This document shows, piece by piece, positions 47,129 to 58,511 of a stretch of 64,000 bases of DNA. Below the pieces are notes generated by a model. The model was not told where the DNA came from. It worked only from the letters and a program-made list of their open reading frames with translations, and made no database searches. The DNA comes from Perilla frutescens. Taxonomy: Eukaryota > Streptophyta > Magnoliopsida > Lamiales > Lamiaceae. The stretch lies in NCBI GenBank assembly GCA_026008535.1, contig BRKX01000014.1, positions 50,455,006 to 50,519,005 on the forward strand, read 5' to 3'. The stretch's first letter is position 1. Every line of letters begins with the position of its first letter. A program made the translations under genes and the position numbers.

Positions 47129-48325
47129 ATGTACACTGTTTCTCGCTCTATATTTTGTGCAAGTTTGATTTTGCTACTGCAATGCGGGCTTCTCTCTCAT
47201 GCATTGTTGGACCCGAATGATTTCCTGGCATTACAATCGATTAGAAAAAGCTTAAACGATTTGCCGGGCTCCAACTATTTCGTCTCATGGGATTTCACGG
47301 CGGACCCCTGCACTTTCTCCGGCGTTTTCTGCGACGCCGACCGCGTCATCGCCCTCAACCTCGGCGATCCTCGGGCCGGGTCACCCGGGTTAACGGGCCG
47401 AATCGACCCGGCGATCGGCAAACTCTCCGCTCTAGCCGAGCTCACCATCGTCCCGGGCCGGGTCGTCGGGTCACTTCCCCGCACCCTCTCTCAGCTCAAG
47501 TCCCTCAAATTCCTCGCCATCAGCCGTAATTTCATCTCCGGCGATATTCCGGCTGGCCTCGGCCAGCTCCGTCGACTGCAAACCCTCGATCTCAGCTTCA
47601 ACCAGCTCACCGGAGCCATCCCCCGCCCCGTCGGAGCATTGCCGGCGTTAGCCAATGTGGTTCTCGGCAATAACCACCTCACCGGTCCGATACCTCCCTT
47701 CGTATCTCGCGAGCTGGCTCGTCTCGACTTAAAGCACAACAACCTATCCGGTTCACTTCAGCAGCTCGGGTTTCCCCCATCACTCCACTACATCTCTCTG
47801 TCATCAAACCGGCTCTCCGGTTCACTAGATCGGGTTTTCTCCAACCTGAACCAGCTAAACTACCTCGACCTGAGCTCGAACCTATTCACTGGTTCGATCC
47901 CGGTCGAGCTGTTCAGTTTCCCGATCAGCAACCTCCAACTGCAGCGGAACCAGCTCTTCGGCCCTGTCGAGCCGGTTGATCAGGTGACGATCGCGACCGT
48001 GGATCTCAGCTTCAACCGGTTGTCGGGGCAAATATCGCCGCTGTTCTCAACCGTTGAGAATTTGTACATGAACAATAACCGGTTCACCGGTCGGGTGCCG
48101 AGTAGCATAGTGGACCGGTTGTTGGCGGCCAGCATACAGGTATTGTATTTGCAGCATAATTATTTGAGTGGGATCGAGATTAATCCGACGGTGGAGATTC
48201 CTCTGAGCTCATCGCTGTGCCTACAGTATAACTGCATGGTCCTGCCCGTAGACACGCCCTGCCCGCTCAAGGCCGGTCCGGACAAATCAAGGCCTACTTC
48301 GCAGTGCATAGAGTGGAAAGGGTAA
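47129..48325 (+). CDS. Secreted leucine-rich repeat protein without kinase (receptor-like/PII-2- or DRT100-type LRR family)
   Basis: A single exon of 398 aa. The start is the ATG at 47129 (MYTVSRSIFCASLILLLQCG); no earlier in-frame ATG exists. Residues about 5-26 form a signal peptide. An N-terminal LRR cap follows (LLDPNDFLALQSIRKSLNDL, with a DPCTFSGVFCDADRV Cys pair). Then come about ten plant-type repeats (LxxLxLSxNxLSGxIP, for example LQTLDLSFNQLTGAIP), running to about residue 350. A Cys-rich C-terminal cap closes it (SLCLQYNCMVLP, TPCPLKAG, SQCIEWKG). There is no transmembrane segment or kinase, so the product is probably apoplastic or wall-bound. The coding region is GC-rich compared with its AT-rich flanks. 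The ligand or partner cannot be read from sequence. Confidence 0.88.
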   Translation: MYTVSRSIFCASLILLLQCGLLSHALLDPNDFLALQSIRKSLNDLPGSNYFVSWDFTADPCTFSGVFCDADRVIALNLGDPRAGSPGLTGRIDPAIGKLSALAELTIVPGRVVGSLPRTLSQLKSLKFLAISRNFISGDIPAGLGQLRRLQTLDLSFNQLTGAIPRPVGALPALANVVLGNNHLTGPIPPFVSRELARLDLKHNNLSGSLQQLGFPPSLHYISLSSNRLSGSLDRVFSNLNQLNYLDLSSNLFTGSIPVELFSFPISNLQLQRNQLFGPVEPVDQVTIATVDLSFNRLSGQISPLFSTVENLYMNNNRFTGRVPSSIVDRLLAASIQVLYLQHNYLSGIEINPTVEIPLSSSLCLQYNCMVLPVDTPCPLKAGPDKSRPTSQCIEWKG

Positions 48326-49138
48326 GATGGGAATTTGACCTTTTTGGGCAGGGGTAAAATGGGAATTTAGTATTTAATTTTAGTTTAATAATTTCATTTA
48401 TTCTTTATTTTGGTTATATGCGTAATTCTTTAGGTGATTATGGAATATAATTGTGTATAGAATCGGGAAAAATAGAAATATTTTAGTTGGGTTTTGGTTT
48501 TGTAGTTTTGGTGCTTTTTTAATTTGCTTTTTAGCAGATTTTCACAATTCTTTTTTAGTTTTGTAATCAGAGATTAATGGTTATTTTTATTAATTTTATG
48601 TAGTTAGTTTATTCTTTGAAATGTGAAGTTAGCCTATTATTCACTCTTTTTTTTTTTTTTATGCATATATGCCTAATTATTCGTTTAGTAGGAGAAAGAC
48701 GTTGGGAATTGTCAGGAGCCGCTCATTTTTCTATTATTGTAGTATGCAGAAATAAAGTTTTATTATAATATCCCTTGATTTTCTATAAGTATTTTTTTGG
48801 TACCATGCACAAATTTAAATATTTATAAATTCATATTTAAAATTTTGGATGTCATCACATTGTCTTTGAACGAGAAAAAATATTATTCTATAAATTTTTA
48901 TTGTGCAAAAATAAATAAATGCAGATGTTATGATACGGTTGGTTCTAGACAATCAATATAAGTTTTAATCCACATGGAATTAGTCCTATTACGATTTATA
49001 TAATTAGCTATGACAAAAAAAAAAAAAAAAAAAAACCTTGATAATATGGAGAAGCTCAATCCAAACAAGTAAACGGTCCAAAACAGAAAGCCCAACCCCG
49101 AATTTTATTAAATACTTTCTGAAAAGAGGCACACAGTA
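48326..49138. other. LRR gene 3' UTR, then intergenic
   Basis: The 3' UTR probably ends around 48560-48620 (TTTTGTAATC region). After it comes AT-rich sequence with an A-run at about 49014-49036. No gene seen. Confidence 0.45.
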
Positions 49139-50985
49139 CTGTAGGACGGTCTAACGGGTCGCTTCCGTTAGATGGATCCTAACCCAATCTGAATTTAATT
49201 TTTTTATTATTATTTTTTGTTTCGGCCATCCCATCCCCCAGCCCCAGCCCAAGCCCAACTCCCTCTCGCTCCTTTTATCTATTTCTTTTTTTTTTCTTGC
49301 AGCCCCACTATCCACCCCACCCCCCACCCCCCACCCCCTCTCTCTAACACTTTGGACACTTTTATTTTTTTTTTTCTCGTTTCGCCAGCTTCACTCTCAC
49401 TCCCTAACATGTATGGACCCTTTTTTCTTTTTTCTTTTTTACAGTATATCTATACACTTTTTATTTTTTACAATTTTTTCAGCTCCAATTTACGCTTTAC
49501 TACGAAGAATTAGAAGTTGTGTGTTTTTTTTGTAATGATTTTATTAATGATACTTCATCCATAATTAATGATACTTCACATCAATGTTAATGATATTTCA
49601 AGATAAAAGTTATATTTTTATTAAAATGAAAATTACTTATGATTAAGTATTAATTATTAAATTAACAACAAAAAAGTATCATTAATTATGAAGTAAGTAT
49701 CACTAGTAATAAAAAATGAAGCATCACTAATAGTGATACTTTCTTCTGCAATAGTGATACTTTTCTTCTAATTAGTGATACTTTTTTCTGCAATTAGTGA
49801 TATTTTTCTTTCTAATTAGTAATACTTTCTTATGCAATTAGTGATACTTTTCTTATAATTAGTGATACTTTCTTCTGCAATTAGTGATACTTTTCTTCTG
49901 CAATTAGTGATAGTTTTCTTTCTAATTAGTGATACTTTCTTCTGCAATTAGTGATCATTTTTTTTTAAATTAGTGATACTTTATTCTGCACTTAGTGATC
50001 ATTTTTTTTCTAAATTAGTGATACTTTCTTCTACAAATAGTGATACTTTTCTTTCTAATTAGTGATACTTTCTTCTGCAGTGATACTTTTCTTTCTATTT
50101 AGTGATACTTTTCTTCTAATTAGTGATATTTTTCTTCTGCAATTAGTGATACTTTTCTTTCTATTTAGTAATACTTTTTTTCTAATTAGTGATACTTTTC
50201 TTTCTATTTAGTAATACTTTTCTTCTAATTAGTGTTACTTTTCTTCAAATCCAAATTCAGCTTACAACACACGATATATAGAAAACTAATACAAGAGCAA
50301 CCCAAAAATAACAAACACAAGAAAGTGAAATGAATTAAACATCATTTGAACTAAGTAATTAAATCCCATACTCAAATCCAGATGCATTCAAATTCCTTGA
50401 ATGCACACATTAACATGAATAATATCATTGGATATTCCACCCCATTAGATCAAATAAAGCTCAATTGACGGTGGATGAGAATCTGATGAAGAGAATCCTA
50501 GCCACGCTGATTTGAGAATTTTTTGCTTTCAATTGGGGATCTGATCAGGGAACCTTGAATCGAATTACAAGAAATTGAAAATCAGAGAAAATTGGAGAAG
50601 ATTGGCGAACATGAGGTTGTTGGTGTGGCGGAACTCAAAAATTTATGGCAGCACAATCGACGACGCACAGCCACGTGCAACACGATTTTAGCTTAGTGAC
50701 GCGTACAGCCACGTTGTGTGCAAGGCCTGGGCAAACGCAGATGACGATAATGCATCAGGCGGCGGTGTTGCAGGCATCTACGGTGGTGAAGGGTGAAGCG
50801 TGAAAAACGATCGATTTGGAGGCAGCAAATCGCATGAGAGAGAGAGCCAACCAAAGTATATATCCCGCATAGCTAATAATAATTCTTTTTTTTTTTTAAT
50901 TTATATTTAGTTTGGGTGGGGGAGGGCGGGTCGGGCGGGTTGAGATCCGTCTAATATAAGAAACCCGTTAGACGGTCTCATACAA
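49139..50985. mobile_element. Inverted-repeat element with internal minisatellite (Mutator-like MITE or Pack candidate)
   Basis: Left end GTAGGACGGTCTAACGGGTC then TTCCGTTAGATGGATC; the right end, reverse-complemented, is GTATGAGACCGTCTAACGGG then TTATTAGACGGATC-like sequence. Just inside, a C-rich stretch (49225-49345) at the left faces a G-rich stretch (50915-50940) at the right, extending the inverted structure. The interior holds a long minisatellite (49725-50245) and an unrecognised GC-richer block (50450-50860) that may be captured host sequence. Exact ends and target duplication are not resolved. Similar GTCTAACG/GTTAGAC sequence at 51380-51410 suggests a second decayed relative. Confidence 0.6.
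49725..50245. repeat. GTGATACTTTTCTTCTAATTA minisatellite
   Basis: About 22 imperfect copies of a 19-24 bp unit TTAGTGATACTTTTCTTCT with alternating AATTA or GCAATTA endings. A few inverted relatives (AGTATCACTAATAAT-like) precede it at 49670-49720. No coding capacity. Confidence 0.85.
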
Positions 50986-50989
50986 GTTT

Positions 50990-51895
50990 TTGTATTCTGA
51001 AAAATATGACATTGTCCCATAATGTAACATAACATCTTAGAAAATTTAAACCTTGATTTAAATTAAGGCTAAATATTTCGCAAATTTTGGATAAAAGCAA
51101 AATAGAAGATGAATTAATTTAGATTTATTTGGCTACAACTCGATAATTTTTTTTTGAAATAAATATATACTATAAAATTGAATATTTATTGAACCTAAAA
51201 TAAAAAATGAATTAATTAATTTATTTTTATTAGGCTCATTGCTTGACATTAACTTGCGGGTTCGTGCACTGCGCTCGATATAAAATAAAAGTTAAAAAAA
51301 AAAGAAAAAAAAGAAAAAAAACAAAGAGGGTGCTCGAAATCTGGGCGGGTGAATGGGTTTTTGGGCGGGTTTAAACTTATGTGGCCCGTCTAACGAATTG
51401 TTACGCGTTAGACAATTTACGTAGGGACAATTTTAGGATAAACGTCCCATTACCTCTTTTTTTTAAATGCGTCTTATTATATCTTAGACGTAAGCGCCAT
51501 GTATATATATATTATAACACACTCATGCAACCCACTTTTTCCCTCCCATTTATAAGGGTATTTTGAACAATTAATAATACAATAATTTAATAAGTATTTA
51601 ATTTAATGTTAAATGTAAATTTCTATCATTAATATTTTTATAATTAATGCAAATTATGTGCTACTAAAATTAACATGTGTTTATTCATTCATTCCTAATA
51701 AATTCCATTATATTCTATATAACTAATTAGAATATTATATGATTATATTAATCACGTCTATATAAAATAAATTACATATCCTAGAATTACTTTAGTCAAT
51801 CTACAAGAATATTATTGTTAATCAAAACATGTAATCATCAATTTATATAAATATAAACAATCTTCAATTACGTTAATCAAGCAATGTAAGTTTTC

Positions 51896-51976
<81 letters not shown>

Positions 51977-52217
51977 TGTTTACAAAATTTTATTCATTTC
52001 TATTTCTTTGAAGTCTTTTTAAATATAATTACATTTTTTTTTTGCTATCTTTTTTTTATCTAATTTCTATGACGTTGCAAATTGAAAGAGTGATGGTCGT
52101 GATTGTTTGAAGTAATCATTTTTATCATATTATATATTTTCCCTTTATCATTGTCTTGTTCTTGACTTTGTTTCACACACGCAAGCGCGCACATATATTA
52201 GTGTGTGTGTGTGTGTG

Positions 52218-52268
<51 letters not shown>

Positions 52269-53984
52269 TTAATTAGTAGAATGATGAATTAAAAGGTATA
52301 AGATGAAATTGGAATAAACTATTGGGAATTCTTAAGTTGTATTTATTGTTTATATTTGTGCTACAATATTATCACAATAATTATTTAATTTATATTTGTT
52401 AATTGAATTTTATATTTTATGAGAAGGTCAATTGGAGCCAATTGATTCAATTATTTTTTACAATAGCGGGATCATCCAAAACGTTTCATCTGGATGGTGT
52501 GTTTTTTTAATTTGTCAACTTTAAATTTTTAACCTTTTTTCGTTTAAATTTTTTCATTTTGTAATGGAAGATTTCTCTATGCAGTTTTGAATAGTAAAGA
52601 ATGTACGTCGGGATGATGTGATTTTTTTTACTATATGCAGTGTAACTTTTACTCTTTTTATTTGATCATCCAGATATTTCTTTTGACGAAGATATATATT
52701 TGTGGGCCACTACGTTGGCGTTTTGAAGGTATTTCATTTTATTTTTAATCATAGTTTGCTCTTCTATTCATATTCAAACTAGCATAAATTACTATGGTAT
52801 TCTATTAAAACATTTTTAAACAAAATTTACACCAATTGGTTGCATAAGCTTACGAATAAAATTTGAAGTTACTTTGAACAATAGAATTACTTTTCCAAGA
52901 GCATATGAGCATGTGTATCAGTTTTGAAATCATTATTTATGTTTTTATGTTCAACTATTCGCAATTTCAATTTTTTAGATTTTCTTCATTCTTAATTATT
53001 TGCATATTGCTCTACAAAAATCATTTTCATATTTAAGCAATCCTTCCAACTTTTAATAGTATATATTTATATTTAGAAATTATTTGCATTTTTCAACATG
53101 CATTATACCTGTGAAGTCAGCAACAAAAAAAAAAAACACACATTTTTAAGAAAAAAAAAATGAAAATTTACTTATTAATTGTCTAAAAAATATTGTCTTC
53201 CTTCAAAGTAAAGAATCATATTTTCTATCTTATTTTCATTCTAACTTATAACATAACAAATTTAATTTGAATAATTTTTCATTTTTTTTTGTTTTTTAGA
53301 TAATCCGCCTCCTTTTATGCCATAATAAAATTTATCATATTTTAGATAATTATGTGTTCTCTTTTAAGTTTTATTTTTTTAATTATTTAATCAAAATTTC
53401 ATTAGTAATTTTTAATAAATTGATTGGGTTTTTGTTCAATTAAATAAAGACTAACTGAGATCAAATAGATAATTAGAAGGAGCTATTAAAACAATAAAAA
53501 TTTATCTAGGAACCTCTCAAAATATAACTAGAAAACACATGAACTTGAGAAAAATGTATAATAGAAGTAGAATGATCTACTAAAGCAAAAAAAATGTTGA
53601 AGGATATATTTGAACGAAATGTATATAAAAGTTTAGCGACCTAAGAATGAATTAACCCAAAAAATTATTTTGGAAATGCGCTTACTATTTTTGCTGCAAA
53701 CCATTGTAAACAATTAAATATCCATTATATTATATCTTTTCGAAAAATAAAAATAACTTTATTTTTTATTTCATTTTTTAATTATTTATCAATTTAATAT
53801 TATGAATATTCATAATATTGTAATGCATTTTATTTTTTATTTACACGTGTTCATAACATTATTTAGTAGTCTTCAATAAATAAAACTAATGGAAATAAAA
53901 TATTGTAGATTAATAAATTGCACACAATATATTTCTTCCTTACAAGTCCAATATAAGGACAATTATTTAATTCATGTTGTCTTA
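50990..53984. other. AT-rich intergenic with microsatellites
   Basis: No gene recognised over 3 kb. A long (AAT)n run spans about 51897-51976. (GT)n at 52201-52219 is followed by (AT)n at 52220-52266. The remainder is AT-rich unique-looking sequence. Confidence 0.5.
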
Positions 53985-54195
53985 TGTAACGACCCATTTT
54001 TCAAAATTTCAATTTTAATAAAGTCTTTTGATCTTGTCGTTACGATTAATTTAATATGTGATATATTGTATTTATTTTAGTAGTCTTGCCTGCAAAGAAA
54101 ATTAAAAAATAATATTAAGAATTTATAATAGGAATCAAAGTATTAAAATACCATAATTTATAATTCCAAATTCCATAACTAATATAAAAGTCTAG

Positions 54196-54239
<44 letters not shown>

Positions 54240-56249
54240 TTATCCAAATAGAAGTTAATTTTTTTAAATCTTCCCTCAACTCACACTCCTACAAACGGCA
54301 AAAACCGTCAATCGGTTTCCTCCTCAAATCGCATTCAAGAAGAAATTTAATTCAATTGAGTTAAATTATTCAAAGAAATTTTCTCAGAACCAAATGATAA
54401 AATATTTCTCTTCTCACATCAATCTTCCGATTCAAAGCCATATTTTCACTTTTGAGGCAAAAAGAAATGTCTACCAATTCTTTTAAGGTAAATAATTCGA
54501 CCATCAATTTCTTCCAAAAACCCATATGTTTTAACCTCACCAGCAATGAAACGCTTAATTCTTGATCACTTCTGCAGAAATATATTAACGAATTGAAATA
54601 AGAAATTCCAAACCAGGAGTCAAACCAATAATCGGGAATCAGGTATTTATTCAAAGTAAATCTTTATATAATGTTTTAATTTTATACTCTCTTAAATACT
54701 CTCACAGTAGTAATCTTCTTCTACTATTAAATATTCAGAAATGGGATATGCTTCTTTGAAAAGAATCCCAAGTCATTAACAACTCAGTTTCGAAACATAA
54801 ATTCTAGTTGTTACTGTCCAAAATTTTTATATTTTTTAGAAAACAAGAACTATTTTCGCTGCATAATTGTGTGCACAGTAATGCAACAATAGAGATTAAT
54901 TGATCATTTGATTTTTTGAAGGAATAGGAATTGATTATATTTTAAACTATTTTTATTTTATTTTCAAAAGTGTGTGATTGAGTAAATAGAATAGGTGTTT
55001 TACGTAGAGTAGTTTTTGGAAATTGCATATGAATAAGATTTAGTTTAAAATGTTAATTTGGATAATAACTCCTAATGATATATCTCTTGCCTTCTCACTT
55101 CCTAAATTCTGTTATGTGTGTAGTGACAAATAAGATGAGTATGGCAAACAAGAAACACTTTAGAACTTGAGATAGGTGAGAAATTAAATTGATATTTTAA
55201 TTCATAATGATACTCAAATCTTATTGTCATTTTATTTGTATATTTTACACTCTAATCGTTATCAGATCACCACCAATTTAATAATTTGATTAATAAAACT
55301 TGTTAATCTTAATGCTAATCAATAATATTACAAGTGCTTAAACTTGATCTCCAAACAAACGAAAACTTGATTAAATCCAGAAACTTATAATTCTACTCTT
55401 GAAAATTATAATACTTACTTTTACTAAATTACGTTAAATATTATCTCTGCTAGGCGAAGGCGGGTTAGTTCCTTCAAGTCTTTAACATTTTGCACTGAAA
55501 AGTCGAGTCAAAGGTCTTCAAAGTAAAGGTGGAGAATTTTATACGCACGTGGTTATTTATTATCCATTATATATTGATCTTGTGATTTATTATTCGACTG
55601 AGTGTTTATGTGAAAGTTAAAGTTAAAGTATGCCAGGGACCGTTCATAGGTCCGGGACCGTAAAAGTTGTCCTTGGGTTGCCCACCGTGCATGTGTATAT
55701 GCATATACTTGTTCAGAGACCGTTTATAGGTCTGAGGCCGTGATAAGTTGTCTTTGGGCTGACTCCCCACTGTTCAAACAATTATTATTATATGACATGG
55801 CATGAATGTCTGAATATGAGTTACTCGTTTAATATGTTTTGGATAATGCGTATTCTCCACTGAGTGTATTTGTTATACTCATCCCTATATTATAACATTT
55901 CAGATTGAGGAGTTCGGTGATGGCAGTGAGGAGATGGATGATAACTAAGTTTTATTTAAATATATAAGCTACTAAACTTTAGTTGATATTTCAGTTGGAC
56001 TATTTGATTTTAATTTTAAATATGATTAGATGTTTGAGTTTATTAAAAACGCTTCCGCAATATGTTATATGAATTATATATTATGTAAGTTTCTTAAATA
56101 GAAGTTTATTTATGTATTATTATGATTTTCTAGTATTAGTTTTATTCCATATTTGAGAAAATGTTTTAAATTCTCTTTCATGCATTATTTATTTGTTAGT
56201 TTTTTATAAAATAAATAGCATTCTGGGTTTATAAAATTAGGGTGTTACA
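53985..56249. mobile_element. Solo LTR of an LTR retrotransposon, 2.27 kb
   Basis: Starts TGTAACGACCC and ends GGGTGTTACA, the standard TG...CA ends extended to the inverted repeat TGTAAC/GTTACA. A perfect 5-bp target duplication TCTTA flanks it (53980-53984 and 56250-56254). There is no internal domain, primer-binding site or second LTR in the window, so this is the product of recombination between two LTRs. The interior has an (AAT)n tract (54196-54238), a repeated GACCGTT(C/T)ATAGGTC block (near 55640 and 55725) and, near its right end, a short frame FQIEEFGDGSEEMDDN after TTTCAG. Confidence 0.9.
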
Positions 56250-56254
56250 TCTTA

Positions 56255-56825
56255 TATCTAGGGGTGTGCAAATGATTGGTTTGGTGCAAAACCGAGCTAA
56301 ATTAACAAAACCAAATAAAAAATTTCTTAAAAAAATTCAAACCAAACCAACCAAAATAATATATATAACCAAACCAAACCAAATCGTAATTCTTTGGTTA
56401 GTTTTGTTTGGTTTTCGGTTTAACTGAATTTTTAGTGATTTTTTTCCAAAATAATTATATCTAAAGAGAAAAACATGCACTCAATAAATAACAAATCATA
56501 TATTAAATAAGTAAATATTTTAAAAATTCTATAACTAGAAAATTGAAACTAAATATTAGAATTACTCATATTATTTAGGCATAAATACTTTTTAAATTTA
56601 TTAATTTAGATTTAATTAATATTAGAATTATAAATCATAAATTATAAATGTAGTGTGTGTATATATATATATATATATTAGTTGTGTTGGTTTTAATCAA
56701 AATATTTTTTATTTAAATCGAAACCGATCAAACTATATTTTGATTTTAATATTCAAAATCAAACCAAAATTAAAGAAAAAATGACCAAACCAACCTAACT
56801 AAATAAGAAACGAATGGAGTATATA
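56255..56825. repeat. CCAAACCAAAC-rich dispersed repeat
   Basis: Begins GGGGTGTGCAAATGATTGGT and contains many ACCAAACCAA and TTTGGTT blocks in both orientations. The ends are roughly inverted (AACCAAACCAA versus TTGGTTTGGTT). This kind of sequence is common as non-autonomous hAT-like repeats in plants. (AT)n near 56661-56679. No gene. Confidence 0.5.
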
Positions 56826-57022
56826 ACTTCACATTTTCTTCTTTGTTGAACTTACAATGCAATATTAATGTTTATATATTAAATATGCATGAGGGACTTG
56901 CAATGTTAGATTGCTTGTATCGTGTAATGCAATGGCCAATGGAGTTAAAAATATTCCATAAATTAATATTTTAATACGTTACTGTTTTTTCATGACTGCA
57001 ATATATAAGTCGTTAGTTAATC

Positions 57023-57560
57023 ATCATGTTATATACTGAAATAACGAACCGAATCGAGCCGAACACCCTGATGCTCGAGTTCGGCTCGTTAAGGAATATT
57101 CAAGCTCGAGCTCAGCTCGACCTCGATTCGAGATTTTTTCCTCTTGTTCAAGCTCGGCTCGATAAATATTTATCATGTTCAAATTCGGTTCGAGCTCGGT
57201 TCGTGAAATGCTCGAAAATTTACTAAACGAGTCTGAGCTCGAATGCTCGAAAAAAAGCTCGTTTAATTTACATATTTGAGCTCGAGCTTGAAAAGAATGT
57301 TTTATTTTATTTACCCGTTTGAAATATTTATAATGTTCATGAACATGTTCGTGAACATGTTCGATTAAGCTCAAGCTCGAACATGTTTGCGAGCTGGCCG
57401 AGCGGAATACTAATCTGTTCGAGTTCGCCTCGATAATTTTATCGAGCTCGATTTGAGGCTCAAGCTCGGCTCGTTTAGAAAATGAACGAACTTCGAACGA
57501 GCATTTTTCGAGCCGAATTCTGAATAGCTTGCGAGTGGCTCTGTTCATTTACAGCTCTAG
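57023..57560. repeat. GAGCTCGA-rich dispersed repeat with inverted ends
   Basis: Dense GAGCTCGA, GGCTCGTT and TCGAGCTCG motifs; the ends CGAACCGAATCGAGCCGAA and TTCGAGCCGAATTCTG, then AGAGCTGTAAATG on the opposite strand, suggest a non-autonomous transposon with inverted ends. The 174-codon frame on the minus strand is a translation of the repeat (Ser/Glu/Leu-rich, no domain) and is not treated as a gene. Confidence 0.55.
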
Positions 57561-58442
57561 AAATAATAATCAAAGATAATAGGGAAATTATACAATGCAA
57601 TAAGAAATTAATTTAACGAGAGGATACATAATATATAGGTGTGATTTAATAAAAAAAAAAATTATTCTCTCTAATACTTAATAAGAGATTTCTTTCTAGA
57701 AATTTTAATTTATGTTACTTGAACTCTACCCTATAAAATTGTCAAATATATTGTAATACTTTTACTAATACAACTCTACCAATATTTCCGTATATAAATA
57801 AACCAATGATGATCTATGAACATATACCTCAGTTGGTATTTCTTCCTTTATAAGAGTGAGAATCTATGTACGAATTCAAATACAACACGTATGAAGATTG
57901 AATATAACACATTCTAATTAATGTTCTTTTAAATCCATTCACGATTGCCACATCATCAACATATGTGATACGTAGCCACGTCATAAACATACATAATACG
58001 TCACACTGCAAACAACATCCGAACAATGTCTCCATAAAGCACACAACATAAAGTCGACTTACAATTAACAAAACAAAGCATACATAAAAGCAATACAAGA
58101 AACCAAATCCAGCCCTTCTGTTCGCTTCCTTTTCTACGGCTACCTCACCTGTCTCCTACATGAGATAATTAAACAGTAACTAGAGAGGGATGTTGATGAA
58201 AATGATAATTAAATTTAGAGGCTACCAATATTTAAAATCCATTTATCTTGTACTTAACATTCACATGTGCAATAATTGTAAAAACAATAGTGAGAGACTT
58301 AGAATATTATAATATGGTGGAATGAGAGTTCAATATTATGTCATTGGTCTGTATTGTTCTTTTTCTTTTTCTTTTTTTTGCAATAAAGCTTTCTTAAATA
58401 ATCATAATCAATTTATTCACTTTAAAATAATATATATAATAA
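57561..58442. other. AT-rich intergenic, nothing recognised
   Basis: I see no gene or RNA. The open frame on the minus strand at 57829-58098 shows no known domain and no coding-like composition. Confidence 0.45.
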
Positions 58443-58511
58443 GGATAATTTCACTTTTAATCCTGTCAGAATATGGTTAAAATACTTTTAGTCACAAATC
58501 TGACTTTTTTG

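Noticed and set aside
46736..47136. Minus-strand frames opposite the LRR gene leader
   Set aside because: They arise from (GA)n/(CT)n tracts and have no domain.
49725..50245. CRISPR-like repeat array
   Set aside because: Repeats are short, imperfect and contiguous without unique spacers, in plant nuclear DNA. It is a minisatellite.
57024..57548. 174-codon open frame on the minus strand
   Set aside because: It is a translation of the GAGCTCGA-rich repeat. Composition follows the repeat and no domain is visible.
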